DNA of 64,000 bases from Zasmidium citrigriseum (Eukaryota; Ascomycota; Dothideomycetes; Mycosphaerellales; Mycosphaerellaceae): positions 372,001 to 436,000 of the forward strand of contig NHNW01000023.1 of the NCBI GenBank assembly GCA_002786025.1, given 5' to 3'. The position numbers and the translations under genes were made by a program. Under the pieces are notes generated by a model, which was not told the origin of the DNA, searched no databases, and was given only the letters and a program-made list of their open reading frames with translations. Shown here in pieces: positions 31,742-42,501 of the stretch (the stretch's first letter is position 1; every line of letters begins with the position of its first letter).

Positions 31742-32481
31742 TTGAATGACTAGACGCCGGTAATGCGATGGATTGAATGTTTTTGAGATACCTCCAACCA
31801 AGCTTTGGACACGAGATGGAGTTTTGAGTAGGTCCTACAAGGCAGTATTAGAGAGTATGCTGGCCGTGAGCCATTCACCAACAGCTGCAGTCTAGCGGTT
31901 AAATTTTGCCGCAATTGCCCTATTTGGGACGATGCCATAAGGTTTGGAGGATCTGTCTCGTGGTGATCGAGATACCCGAGGACACGATCAAGTCGAGATT
32001 TATTGAAGTCTTACTTCATTGAAGAAGGCCACTCAAGATTTTGTCGAGTGCTATGTGAGCGACGAAACCAATTCTATACCAAAGAACTATTCATCCCTCA
32101 AGAGAAGTACTAATGACTTGAGTGTTATAGGCCGGGAATAAGCTGGGAACAAGACTGTGGGGCATTGGAGAGATCTGGGGGCGGCGAGCTTCCCAACTTC
32201 CAACCGCACCTGTTTATACCCGGCATCGAACTGTTTCGGCTACGGCATTGCGGCAATCCACACGGAGCTCTTCCATTACGCATCCATTCTCTTTCTTTTG
32301 ATCTTTCTTATAACGTCGTACAGGCAAGTCTTGTTGTTCTACCTATCTCTCGCTCCTGTTGTACGCATTGCTGCTGGCGGTGACCTTTCTCTCCCCTCTC
32401 GAGCTGTTGACGAGCTGTTTTACGAGGTGTTGATTTGGCAGTCGTACTTCTTTCATCTTTCTCGATATTCCAGCAGCAGCA
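31742..32481. other. Intergenic region with pyrimidine-rich SDH leader
   Basis: 740 bp. The final 250 bp is rich in C/T runs (TTTCTTTTGATC, CTCTCCCCTCTC) typical of strongly expressed fungal promoters. No gene seen. Confidence 0.5.
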
Positions 32482-34600
32482 ATGGCCCAACCCCTAGGGC
32501 GAGCCCTGCTCGACTGCACGTCTCTCTTCCGCTCCACCACCTCCTCCTTCACCCAACGCACTACGCAAGCCTGGCGCCGTCGACGAACACCACCACCTCA
32601 AACTCTCTCCACCCAACGAAGAACCTACCTAGGCCAAACCCAACGCCGCCGAGCAACAACCTCCTCCAGCCCAACCCCCTCCTCGATAAACCACCCCATA
32701 ATCGACCACCACTACGACGCCATAGTCGTAGGCGCCGGCGGCGCCGGTCTCCGCGCCGCCGTCGGCCTCGCAGAATCCGGGCTCGAAACGGCCTGCATAA
32801 CCAAACTCTTCCCAACCCGCAGCCACACCGTCGCCGCCCAAGGCGGGATCAACGCCGCGCTGGGCAACATGACGGAAGACGACTGGCGCTGGCACATGTA
32901 CGACACAGTCAAAGGCAGCGATTGGTTAGGGGACCAAGACGCTATACATTATATGTGTCGGGAGGCGCCGAAGGCGGTGTATGAGCTGGAGAATTATGGG
33001 ATGGCGTTTTCGCGGACGGAGGATGGGAGGATTTATCAGAGGGCGCTTGGGGGCCAGAGTTTGAAGTATGGGAAGGGCGGGCAGGGGGTTCGGTGTTGTA
33101 GTGCGGCGGATCGGACGGGGCATGCGATGTTGCATACGCTTTATGGGCAGAGTGTTAAGGTCAGTCTTCAACATATCGACCGTGGGGCAGTTTGAGAGCA
33201 AGTGCTAATGTGCGTGACAGCATAACTGCAATTTCTTTATCGAGTACTTTTGTATAGATCTGCTCATGCAGGATGGCGCTTGTGTGGGTGTGTTGTGCAT
33301 GTCCATGGAGGACGGCACGTTGCATAGAGTGTTTGCGAGGAATACAGTACTGGCGACGGGTGGATATGGCAGGACGTACTTTTCGTGTACTTCTGCGCAT
33401 ACTTCGACTGGAGATGGCAATGTAAGTTCAAAAGTTGCTTTCTGGGGGTGTGATCTTGGCGATTAACGTGTTTTCCAGGCAATGGCAGCACGAGCAGGAC
33501 TCCCCAACCAGGACTTCGAATTCATCCAGTTCCACCCGACAGGAATCTACGGCGCAGGCGTCCTCATCACGGAAGGCTCTCGCGGAGAAGGAGGCTACCT
33601 CCTCAACAGCAACGGCGAACGCTTCATGGAACGATACGCCCCAACAGCAAAAGATCTCGCATCACGAGACGTAGTCTCAAGATCCATGCATCTCGAAATC
33701 CGCGAAGGTCGTGGTGTCGGTCCTGACAAAGACCACGTCTACCTTCAACTCAGCCACCTCCCGAAAGACCTCATCTACGAAAGACTCCCCGGCATCGCCG
33801 AAACAGCCAGCGTCTTCTCCGGCGTCGACGTTACAAAAGAACCCATCCCCGTCCTCCCTACAGTCCACTACTGCATGGGCGGCGTCCCGACAAACTGGAA
33901 AGGCGAAGTCCTCAACGTCGACCCCGTAACAGGCGCCGAGAAACCCGTCGAAGGCCTCTACGCGGCAGGTGAAGTCGCTTGCGTGAGCGTGCACGGCGCC
34001 AACCGCCTCGGAGCCAACTCCCTCCTGGACATCGTGGTCTTCGGCCGAGCCTGCGCGCTCGAAATCGCCGCCAACAACGAAAAAGGCCAACCGCACAAAA
34101 AGGTCCCCGAGAACATCGGCATGGACCACCTCCAAGAAATGGAAAACATTCGTCAGGCAGACGGCGACATGCTCTCGGCGCAAATCCGCACCGACATGCA
34201 AAAAGTCATGCAAGCCGACATCTCCGTCTTCCGCACCGACGAGGCGCTCAAACAGGGCGTCAAAAAGATGGAGCAAGTCCAATCGGACTTTAAGAACCGT
34301 CTCGCGGTCAAAGATAAATCCATGATCTGGAACTCGGATTTGATTGAGACGCTGGAGATGCGGAATTTGCTCACTTGTGCGGCGCAGACGGCGAAGAGTG
34401 CGCTTTTGAGGGAGGAGAGTAGGGGGAGTCATGCGCGGGAGGATTTTCCGGATAGGAATGATGGGGAGTGGATGAAGCATACGTTGAGTTGGCAGAGGGA
34501 TGTGGGCGAGGAGGTGGGGATTGGGTATCGGAGGGTTGTTATGGATACGCTTGATGAGGGGGAGATGGAGAGTATTCCGCCTGTTAAGAGGACTTATTAG
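32482..34600 (+). CDS. SDH1: Succinate dehydrogenase flavoprotein subunit (divergent copy)
   Basis: Three exons, 32482-33159, 33221-33421 and 33479-34600; 666 aa. An Arg/Ser/Thr-rich presequence (about 1-75) precedes the Rossmann motif [12 protein letters not shown]. The covalent FAD histidine lies in SHTVAAQGG, and the dicarboxylate-site regions are intact: [38 protein letters not shown] and [11 protein letters not shown]. The reaction is succinate to fumarate, passing electrons to SdhB in complex II. Several normally near-invariant positions differ, for example [16 protein letters not shown] and the region after residue 430, so this may be a second paralogue and not the housekeeping subunit. 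The internal C/A versus G/T codon switching is pronounced. Confidence 0.9.
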
Positions 34601-36299
34601 ATCATTACAATATACGCAAGCAAAGCATCGAACTAGATATATGGCGATATACACTCCGTTCTTGCATGTGTCTGATTGCTGTTGGCGTGTAATGCGAGTC
34701 ATGGAGGTCAGGAGGCCTTGTCGGTACCGAAAGGATGCTGTGAGAAGAAAAGGACGAGTGCAGCGCTTGTCGTCAGACGCATTGCGGTTCTTTCGTGATT
34801 GTTTTCAAGTGGCATGGATGGCGTCTGAGTCAAGACATGATGCTGAAGGAAGGTTATGGTGTTTTCGTCCGTGCCTCCTTGCAGGGGTTGGCGAGATTGA
34901 AAAGGAAAGGACCGGGGACTTGGTGAACTCAACTGTAACATAACCTTTCATTGTCTTCGACTTCACTTCATCCACTTCGTCAACTCTGTCTATCTCATCG
35001 TCTTCATTGCCGACCGAGACACGCTTCTTCGCGGACCCGGATCCAGATGTCAGCGGAAGAGGAGTCTTCTCTGTCCATGTCCCAAGATCTTCTCAACGCT
35101 ACCGCAGTCAATAGCGAGGCCGCACGACTTGTCGGAGAGCCGAGACAGCGAACACTCGTTCGAGACAGCGCCATGGACACAAACAAGACGAAGCCTCACC
35201 AAGCCGACCGCAAAGACTCTTGGTACTTGGGAGCTGAGCTTGAATACAAGCTTATTCCGCCACCATGCAGCGACGAAGGAGTCCGAGACCATGTAACCTG
35301 AGCAAGCCATCCACGACATGATACGCCTCTAGACGACGCCTCAACCCGTACAGCAAAGCAGCTAGAAGATGCGTCTTTTCGCCGAGGTCGATGTACAGGA
35401 CGGCAGCTTTCCAACTAGGAAGCTCCTTGAACGAAGGAGCATTTCCATCAAGTCATCGAGCGTCAGGAACAGTCTCCGCACCTTGGCTAGTGTGTACCTG
35501 GACGCAGGTATTCCATCGGGACCGCGTTTGATCGCTCTGCCCCTCACATGCTGGCTTGCAGGACGAGGCATCTATGCATAGCGTGCGTGGCGACCTTCTC
35601 CGCATATTCCCGGCTATCCTGGAACGCTGCAAATGGACCTGTGGCATGCATGCATCTTCCATGAGATACGTTCTCCGGTTGATGAGGATGCCACTACTGC
35701 AAAAGCAAGCGGTTGGGGATTCGGCAGAGTCCCTTCAAGCCACCAACGGCTCTGATGTCAACCACGAAACGGCGAAGATCCTCGGTCCACGTTCGACGTT
35801 TCCCGGCTCTGGGGAAACAGCTGCAACCTCTGCGACCTGCGAACCGAAAGACCAGCCGGAGCAAGGCACAAAACCAAAGAAGATGCGCATTCGCCGTCCC
35901 GAACAGGAAAGCGTGCATTGAGGTGTGTCAGCTCGTCTATCATCTCTACCAATGAGATGGAGCAAGATACCTTTCCAGCTATCAGCTGCACTCGACGCAT
36001 TTGTGTTCGCAGAGCTCTCCCACTGCCTCACTGACGGCATTGGGGTGTCGATCACCGCGCTACACCACTGCTTAGCCCAAAGCCAATACCCATAGTCAAG
36101 CACACGACCTGCTTGTTTTCGACAAGATCACACGCGATCGCAGAGCCAAGGCTGCGATGACCGCTGCAATCGTGGGTCTGGCGGGTGCAGGAACGCGAGC
36201 AACGGTCTGCGAGGGACCTCATACATAATGGCCGTCGAGCCCATCTTCCTGTTTCCTCGCTGGGCAACAGGTGTTGCTTGATTGCTCCAACCCGTCAAC
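34601..36299. other. 1.7-kb region without a secure gene
   Basis: It contains scattered plus-strand frames at 35,047-35,301, 35,369-35,581 and 35,556-35,921. I could not join them into one protein with canonical introns, and none has a known domain. The last one ends in a Lys/Arg-rich tail (KPKKMRIRRPEQ). It may hold a diverged gene or only flanking DNA. Confidence 0.4.
35047..35301 (+). CDS. Possible small or partial gene, 84 aa
   Basis: ATG frame starting MSAEEESSLSMSQDLL, with a polar, charged, helix-prone composition that looks protein-like. A GTAACC donor near its end could splice onward, but each acceptor tried led to an early stop. Unknown family. Low confidence. Confidence 0.25.
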   Translation: MSAEEESSLSMSQDLLNATAVNSEAARLVGEPRQRTLVRDSAMDTNKTKPHQADRKDSWYLGAELEYKLIPPPCSDEGVRDHVT

Positions 36300-38310
36300 A
36301 TGCACTTCTCTTCTTTCGCCGCTGTTGCGGCTCTTGCCACACTTGCTGTCGCTGCACCCACCAATGTCCAGCGTCATGTTCTCCACCAGCGCCGTGCGCC
36401 TTCTGAGAACTGGATCAAGCGCGAGGCCGTTCATCCAGACGTCAAGCTGCCGATGAGAATCGGTCTCTTTGGCGAGAACCTTGACAAGGGACATGGTCTT
36501 CTTATGGATGTTGCCGACCCGGAGTCGAAGAACTTTGGCAATTACTACACTGCTGAGGAGATCCATGAGTTGTTCGCTCCTGCGGAGTCGAGCTACAATG
36601 CTGTCAAGTCGTGGTTGGAGAAGGCTGGTGTTCATGCCGACCGCATCTCTCAGTCTGTTAATAAGCAATGGTGAGTGAAGACCTTGCTCATTTGCAGTGA
36701 GGGCGCTGCGCTAACGTTGTTATAGGGTCCAAATGGATCTGAGCACCTGGGAAGCCGAGAAGCTCCTCCAGACCAAGTACCACTTCTTCGAGCACGCACC
36801 AACTGGCAAGACGACCATCGGCTGTGATGGATACCATGTCCACGAGGATGTCGCCGACCACATCGACTACATCACCCCCGGAACCAAGCTCCTCGCCTCC
36901 CGCAAGCCAAAGCCAGGTGAGATCGAGAAGCGATCTTTCGGCTGGGGCAAGGTTGGAACCCAACCGCCACTTCTCAAGGCTATGCCACAGTCTCTTGACA
37001 GCATCCTTGCGGCTCCGTTGTTGGCTCTTTGCGATGTTGCCATCACGCCTGACTGTATCATGGCTATGTACAACATCACCAAGGCCACTAGTGCTGTCCC
37101 TGGCAACGAGCTCGGAATCTTCGAGGACCTCGGCGACTACTACGCTCAGGAGGATCTCAGCGAGTTCTTCTTGACCCTTCAGCCTCGCATTCCAATCACC
37201 ACACACCCGAAGCTCGAAGGCATCGACGGTGCTATGGCCCCAACCAACGTCTTGAACGCCGGACCAGAGAGTGACCTCGACTTCCAGATCAGCTACCCAC
37301 TCATCTGGCCCCAGAACTCCATCCTGTTCCAGACCGACGACCCAGTCTATGAGGCCAACTACACCTTCGAGGGCTTCCTCAACAACTTCCTCGACGCTAT
37401 CGACGGATCTTACTGCAGCTACACCGCCTTCGGCATCACTGGCAACAGCCAGGGTCTCGACCCGCCCTACCCAGACCCAGCTCCAGGTGGCTACAAGGGC
37501 AACCTCCAGTGTGGTGTCTACAAGCCAACCAACGTCATCTCTGTCTCGTACGGTGGCCAGGAGGCTGATCTCGACGCCAACTACCAAAAGCGTCAGTGCA
37601 ACGAGTACATGAAGCTCGGTATGCAGGGTGTCTCCATCCTCATCTCCTCTGGTGACTCTGGTGTTGCCGGACCAGCTGGTGACGACTCCGCCAACGGCTG
37701 TCTCATGGGCGGCAAGGTCTTCTCCCCAGACTTCCCAGCTTCCTGCCCATACGTCACTGCCGTCGGTGCTACCCTCCTGACAGGCAGTGCGAAGAAGGAC
37801 GAGGAGACCGCAGTCACCCGCTTCCCATCCGGAGGAGGTTTCTCCAACATCTACTACCCAGCACCAGACTACCAGACCGCCGCCGTCGCCACCTACTTCA
37901 AGACCGCCGGTGACCAGTACCCCTACTACACCAACGGCCAGATGGACGGCAAGGGCATCTACAACCACAACGGCCGCGGCTACCCCGATGTCAGCGCTGT
38001 TGGCGACAACATCGTCATCTTCAACAAGGGCGCCCCGACTCTCATCGGTGGCACCAGTGCCTCGTCGCCTGCTTTCGCTGGTATCCTTACTAGAATCAAC
38101 GATGAGCGTCTCAAGGCTGGCAAGAAGACGATTGGCTTTGTTAACCCAACGCTGTACAAGAACCCGCAGGTTCTGCATGATATTACTGTTGGCAGCAACC
38201 CGGGTTGCAACACGACTGGTTTCACTGCGAGCAAGGGATGGGACCCTGTGACTGGTTTGGGGACGCCTAATTACCCGGCTATGTTGAAGCTCTTTATGTC
38301 TTTGCCATAA
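36300..38310 (+). CDS. Sedolisin (S53) serine-carboxyl peptidase, tripeptidyl-peptidase type
   Basis: Two exons, 36300-36670 and 36726-38310; 651 aa. The signal peptide (MHFSSFAAVAALATLAVAA) is followed by a pro-domain of the kumamolisin activation type (about 35-200, with KNFGNYYTAEEIHELFAP). The catalytic Glu/Asp pair sits in ESDLD (about E305 and D309), the oxyanion Asp in SSGDSG (about D434) and the nucleophile in GGTSASSP (about S568). The C-terminal GWDPVTGLGTPNY belongs to the calcium site. Such enzymes are secreted and release tripeptides at acidic pH. Codon use is very C-ending and regular, which suggests high expression. Two in-frame ATG codons lie at 36,282 and 36,300; the second opens the signal peptide. 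Confidence 0.93.
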
Positions 38311-38682
38311 ACGATATGAATGAGTATGGGAGATGGCACGCTGGGTGTGCTAGGTGGATAAACGACATGACGAGATGAGATGAAATGATATGAGAGTGAG
38401 ATGAATTGGATGTACATATGTACAAACATCTCGACCTTCTGTCGTTGGTATTGAACTCAAGATCTAATGGTCAGGACTTCTACAACGTTTCTTGTTCTCG
38501 CCGGCGTGCGAAAGATGGTCCAGAAATGTCTTGAACGTCATTGACAAAATAAGGTTCAGGTACGGTATAGCTCTGCAGAAGTACCAGTGACAACACTCCA
38601 TCTGCTCAAGGATCAAGAAAAAAAAACATATCCAACATCATCAAACATCACTTTCCTCCCTTATCGTTAACTCCTTCTGGAA
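38311..38682. other. Intergenic, no gene seen
   Basis: 372 bp. Downstream of the sedolisin is a run of ATGA-type repeats (about 38,360-38,405: GATGAGATGAAATGATATG). An A-rich stretch (AAAAAAAAC) precedes the next gene. Confidence 0.5.
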
Positions 38683-40254
38683 ATGTGGCACCCACCCCTC
38701 CCCGACTTTCTTAAGCACTTCCTCACCTCCTTCATAACAACCCAACCTCGCCCCGGCCTAAAACCAATCCCAGGAACCCAACCCCTAACACCAGAAGCAA
38801 TCCTCTGCCCAGTCCTCCTCTACTACATCGCCCTGCTCCTCCTCCCGCCCCCACCCCCATCGACCATCGCAAATCCCACAATCATCCTCCTACGAAACGG
38901 ACTAGCGTTATCAGCAGCGTTCCTCTTCCTCCGCTTGCCACTAGCTTACCACGTCCCGCAGAGTATTGGACTCACGTATCAGTTGGGACTGGTGGGACTC
39001 TACGGCGGTTTGAGGGTCCTGGATGCCTTTTTCGTCAGTGTGTATCTCTGGGGCCATGTACCGCGACGAGTGCGGTATCGCCATCGATTACGACCAGAAA
39101 CTCCTCGTGGGGACGTAGATGTGGCGAGTCTGAAACCGTGGAGTGATGGAGGCGATAATGGGATGTTGCGGAAACCGTCTCTCCCTCCCTCATCGACGGA
39201 GAAGACGCAGCCCGGGGAGAAGACCCGACCATCCCTCCAACGCGGAATCTCCCAATCCGACCTCCTCGAAAACATGACCTCACAGTCTTATACGGATCTC
39301 CTATCCAAGGACGATTCATATACGACCATGATCTCCAAACTCCTCGGCGGACCACACCCGATACCTGTCACGGAGACTGCGCATACGGAAGACGACTACC
39401 CGCACAACCTCCTCGACCGCATGTCCTGGGCCCTAGAACTCGAACTCTCGATGCGCGGGGTGGGGTTCACGTGGACGACGGCCGATGTACGACATACCAA
39501 AAAGACCTGGTTGCCGAGTGTGCAGAATCGGGTACATTCGATTTCCGTGCATGTGGGACCGGTGATTTTGGGGGCGTGGGCGGTGATTAAGTTCGTTTAT
39601 GTGCAGAGGTTGAGGGGGTTGGAGGAGAGGGGTGTGGAGAGTCCTTTTGATGAGCTGGGGGTGGGAGAGCAGTATGCCTTGACGGCTGCGTTGGGGGCTT
39701 TCCTGATGGCGGCTTTTTCTCTGGGTCATTCGATTTTCGCGATTGTGTGTTCACCTTTGGCGCCGAGTCCTTTGGCATTTTTCCCACCCCTATACACAAC
39801 CCGCGTCTGGGACATAACCTCCGCCCGGGGCTTCTGGTCCTATGGCTGGCACCGCCTCTTCGCACGTCTATTCCTCGTCTGGGGCGTCTGGCCAGGTGAA
39901 TGGGTCGAACGCAAACTCCTAAAGAAAAAACCTGACGAGCCGGCAGACATTGGCAAAGTTCTAGGGGGATTTCTGAGCTCGGCGCTGGTGCATTCTTTCG
40001 CGGTCAGGGGGACGCTGGGTGGGAATTGGGGGGATGCGGCGGGCGAGGCGAAGTTTTTTGCTTGGAATGGGGTTGCGGTTGTGGTTGAGGAGGGGGTTAA
40101 GAGGGTTGTGAGGAGGTGGAGGGGGAAGGAGAGGTGTTGGTATGATGAGTGGGTTGGACGGGTTTGGTGGGTTGGGTTGTTGCTTACGACGGGGAAGAAT
40201 TTTGCTAGGGGGTGGACGAAGGCGGGTTTGGTTAGGGAGATGGCTTTCATGTAG
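38683..40254 (+). CDS. Wax-synthase-like (MBOAT-type) membrane acyltransferase
   Basis: 523 aa, single exon. Hydrophobic spans cluster at the N-terminus (about 35-130) and again after residue 285, separated by a Ser/Pro-rich cytosolic loop (145-230). The C-terminal domain has PLYTTRVWDITSARGFWSYGWHRLFAR, the fungal wax-synthase signature, and LSSALVHSFAV with the likely active-site His. The fungal members transfer acyl groups to alcohols, including in terpenoid and polyketide pathways, and are also widespread outside clusters. No biosynthetic partners lie nearby. Substrate unknown. Confidence 0.85.
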   Translation: MWHPPLPDFLKHFLTSFITTQPRPGLKPIPGTQPLTPEAILCPVLLYYIALLLLPPPPPSTIANPTIILLRNGLALSAAFLFLRLPLAYHVPQSIGLTYQLGLVGLYGGLRVLDAFFVSVYLWGHVPRRVRYRHRLRPETPRGDVDVASLKPWSDGGDNGMLRKPSLPPSSTEKTQPGEKTRPSLQRGISQSDLLENMTSQSYTDLLSKDDSYTTMISKLLGGPHPIPVTETAHTEDDYPHNLLDRMSWALELELSMRGVGFTWTTADVRHTKKTWLPSVQNRVHSISVHVGPVILGAWAVIKFVYVQRLRGLEERGVESPFDELGVGEQYALTAALGAFLMAAFSLGHSIFAIVCSPLAPSPLAFFPPLYTTRVWDITSARGFWSYGWHRLFARLFLVWGVWPGEWVERKLLKKKPDEPADIGKVLGGFLSSALVHSFAVRGTLGGNWGDAAGEAKFFAWNGVAVVVEEGVKRVVRRWRGKERCWYDEWVGRVWWVGLLLTTGKNFARGWTKAGLVREMAFM

Positions 40255-40277
40255 ATCGTACGTTAGATTTATAGATT

Positions 40278-42044
40278 TCAGGCAGCGTTGCTTGCGTCTT
40301 TGGTGGTGTCCTTGACGGTGACGTCTGCGGATTTCTTCATGTCGTCGTTTTCGTCGTCGATGATTTGGCCCTCGATGCTGGTTTTGGCTGCAGTGTGTCC
40401 AGCAACAACGACTTCTCCCGCTTCCAAGCCTGCTGCGAAGGCGAGACGCTTTGGTAGCAGGTATCGAACGTCGATGAATCGAAGGACACATGTCATCGTG
40501 ATGCAGAGCACCCAAATTGCGATGCAAGACTGCCAGCCATACTTGTCTATCTCATGGTCAGTGGGAGCTCTGGAAAGAATCCGCTTATACTCACAGTATG
40601 GAGCCTGGCTCGCAGGCCAGACAAGTACTTGACTCCAAGCAGAGATTGCGTAGTACGACGCAACACTGACACCAACGATCAAGCTTCGAGCTTCTGGGTC
40701 TTGAGGGATTCTGGAAACAGGGTTAGATTATATCAGACTCCGGTGATTTGAAAGTGATACTCACAAATCAGAAAGCCAAGCAAAGATCAGAGGCGCTGTG
40801 CCCAAAGCAATGTAGTTGATGAAGTAGCTGGCGTATGCTGCTGACAGGGGAACTGAGGATGGGTGACTCGTCCAAATAGACATGATGATGCATGGGATAA
40901 GACCGATGACACCTGCAGCCAAGTTAGCGAACGCCGGGCATGGACTCGTGAGGACAGCTCACCTTGAGCAACGATCAACAGCCATCGTGTCTGCAAGAAA
41001 TCCGAAAGGAGCGCCCAGATCCAGACTGTCACCATTAGCACAACTCCAACAGCAAGATTCTGCATCAAACGTACCAAACACCACATTAATCGCTCCACCT
41101 CCAATAGGGATAGTATTGACTTCCTCAGTCGACCACCGCTTCGAACCATCCGGTCTCACCTGAGCCTTAAGGAACAGCCCAAAGTAAACATACCCGTACG
41201 TCGCCAACACCGTTCCTGCATACAGAATAGCAACGAAGTAGACAACCCAAGACGAAAATGTCCTCCTCGCCGACGCAAGCGTCACAGGTTTCGGTTCGGC
41301 TCTCTTGTTCTTGATGAGTCTCCCAATGGCCAGTTCCTGATCATTTCGACTGAACCAGAAAGCCCTCGGGTTGCGTTTGTTAGGGTAGTCCGGCAGCATG
41401 AAGACACCGAAAATGCCCCAGATGACAGTGATGATGGCGTTGATGACGAAGAGCCATCTCCAACCAGCCAGTCCGCTGTGTCCGTCCAAGGTCGACATGA
41501 TCGCCGCCTGCATTGCTCCAGAGAGCATGTTTCCCATGGCCTGGCAAGAATGGTAGAAACCCATACGTTTGGCGAGCTCGGTGGGCGTGTACCAGTGCAT
41601 GAAGAGCGTCATCATGCCCGGCCAGGCGGAGCTTTCGAAAGCGCCCAGAAACACCCGGATGATGTAGACTTGCTTCGCGCTCGTCACCATCGCCATGAGT
41701 CCCGTCATCACACCCCACAAGATCTCCAATCCAGGCAGCCAGAAAGATGGCCGGACGTAGGTCATGATGATTTGCGAGGGGATGAGCATGATGCAGTAGG
41801 CGACGTTGAAAGCCGTGGTGAAGTAGTTGAGTTGATTGCCGTTGAGGTCAAGGTCTTCTTGCATGCCGGAGACGTAGGCATTGTTGATGTTTTGCTGGTC
41901 GAGGTATTTGATTACTTGGGAGAGACAGCCGAAGGTCAGGAGGAAGATGTCTAGACGGCGGACGAGAGCGCGTTCTTCTTTTGTGCGTTCGGGAGGAGGG
42001 GCGAGGAAGGCGGGTCGGCGATTGCTGGAGAAGAGGGACTTCAT
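40278..42044 (-). CDS. MFS transporter of the pantothenate/vitamin (Fen2/Vht1-like) type
   Basis: Five exons, 42044-41075, 41025-40963, 40912-40765, 40710-40595 and 40546-40278; 521 aa. Intron ends are all GT-AG and each junction falls inside expected family sequence. TM1 has LSQVIKYLDQQNINNAYVSGM, the loop SQIIMTYVRPS separates TM2 and TM3, and GAFESSAWPGMMTLFMHWYTPTELAKRMGFYHS covers TM4-5. The C-terminal tail is charged. This subfamily of the anion:cation symporters includes fungal pantothenate and biotin importers. The stop is only 24 bp from the convergent wax-synthase gene. It is divergent from the FAD oxidoreductase gene and may supply its substrate. Confidence 0.9.
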
Positions 42045-42501
42045 GGTGCCGGTCGCTCGTCTCTCCGAATAATAATGTGAAGTGTAGAGCGGATGGCAGA
42101 AGAGGGGGGAAGAAGGCCTTTTGTTTCAAACGCCGCCCACTTACCTGATATCAACCGCCGGGAGACCACATGCAATTGTGTGTGAGATTTCGGTCGCTAT
42201 CGGCGCGAAAGGTAGTACTTTGCATGTGGTTAGATGTAACCTGGGTAATAGATCGGCGGCTTGGCGAGTGACCAGGATGCCGATAGGGACGATAGGCATT
42301 GAACGGGCAACTCAAAGCGCAGGACGAGGAGTGGCGGCCGGGTGGGGCGAACTTCACCTGCAACATTCTTTGCTGTAATGCGAGTGACCTAAAGTCGTTC
42401 TTGTCGCTTGTCAAGAGTAAGTTGAGACCTGTGAGGTTATTAGAACAAATTGCAAATCGCTCACCGAAACTTTCGAGCGGTCGACGAGTTCGACAACCAC
42501 A
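42045..42501. promoter_or_regulatory. Bidirectional promoter, MFS transporter/FAD oxidoreductase
   Basis: 457 bp between two divergent ATGs, compatible with co-regulation. GATA-type motifs (AGATAG, TGATAT) are scattered here, which would suit nitrogen control, but short motifs occur by chance. Confidence 0.4.

Noticed and set aside
33677..34702. 341-codon minus-strand frame antisense to SDH1 exon 3
   Set aside because: Lies opposite a highly conserved enzyme; its length comes from the C/A-rich codon block leaving few stops on the other strand.
36688..38178. 496-codon minus-strand frame antisense to the sedolisin
   Set aside because: The sedolisin has all catalytic motifs in order; the antisense frame is Val/Glu/Gly-rich with no domain and results from C-ending codons.
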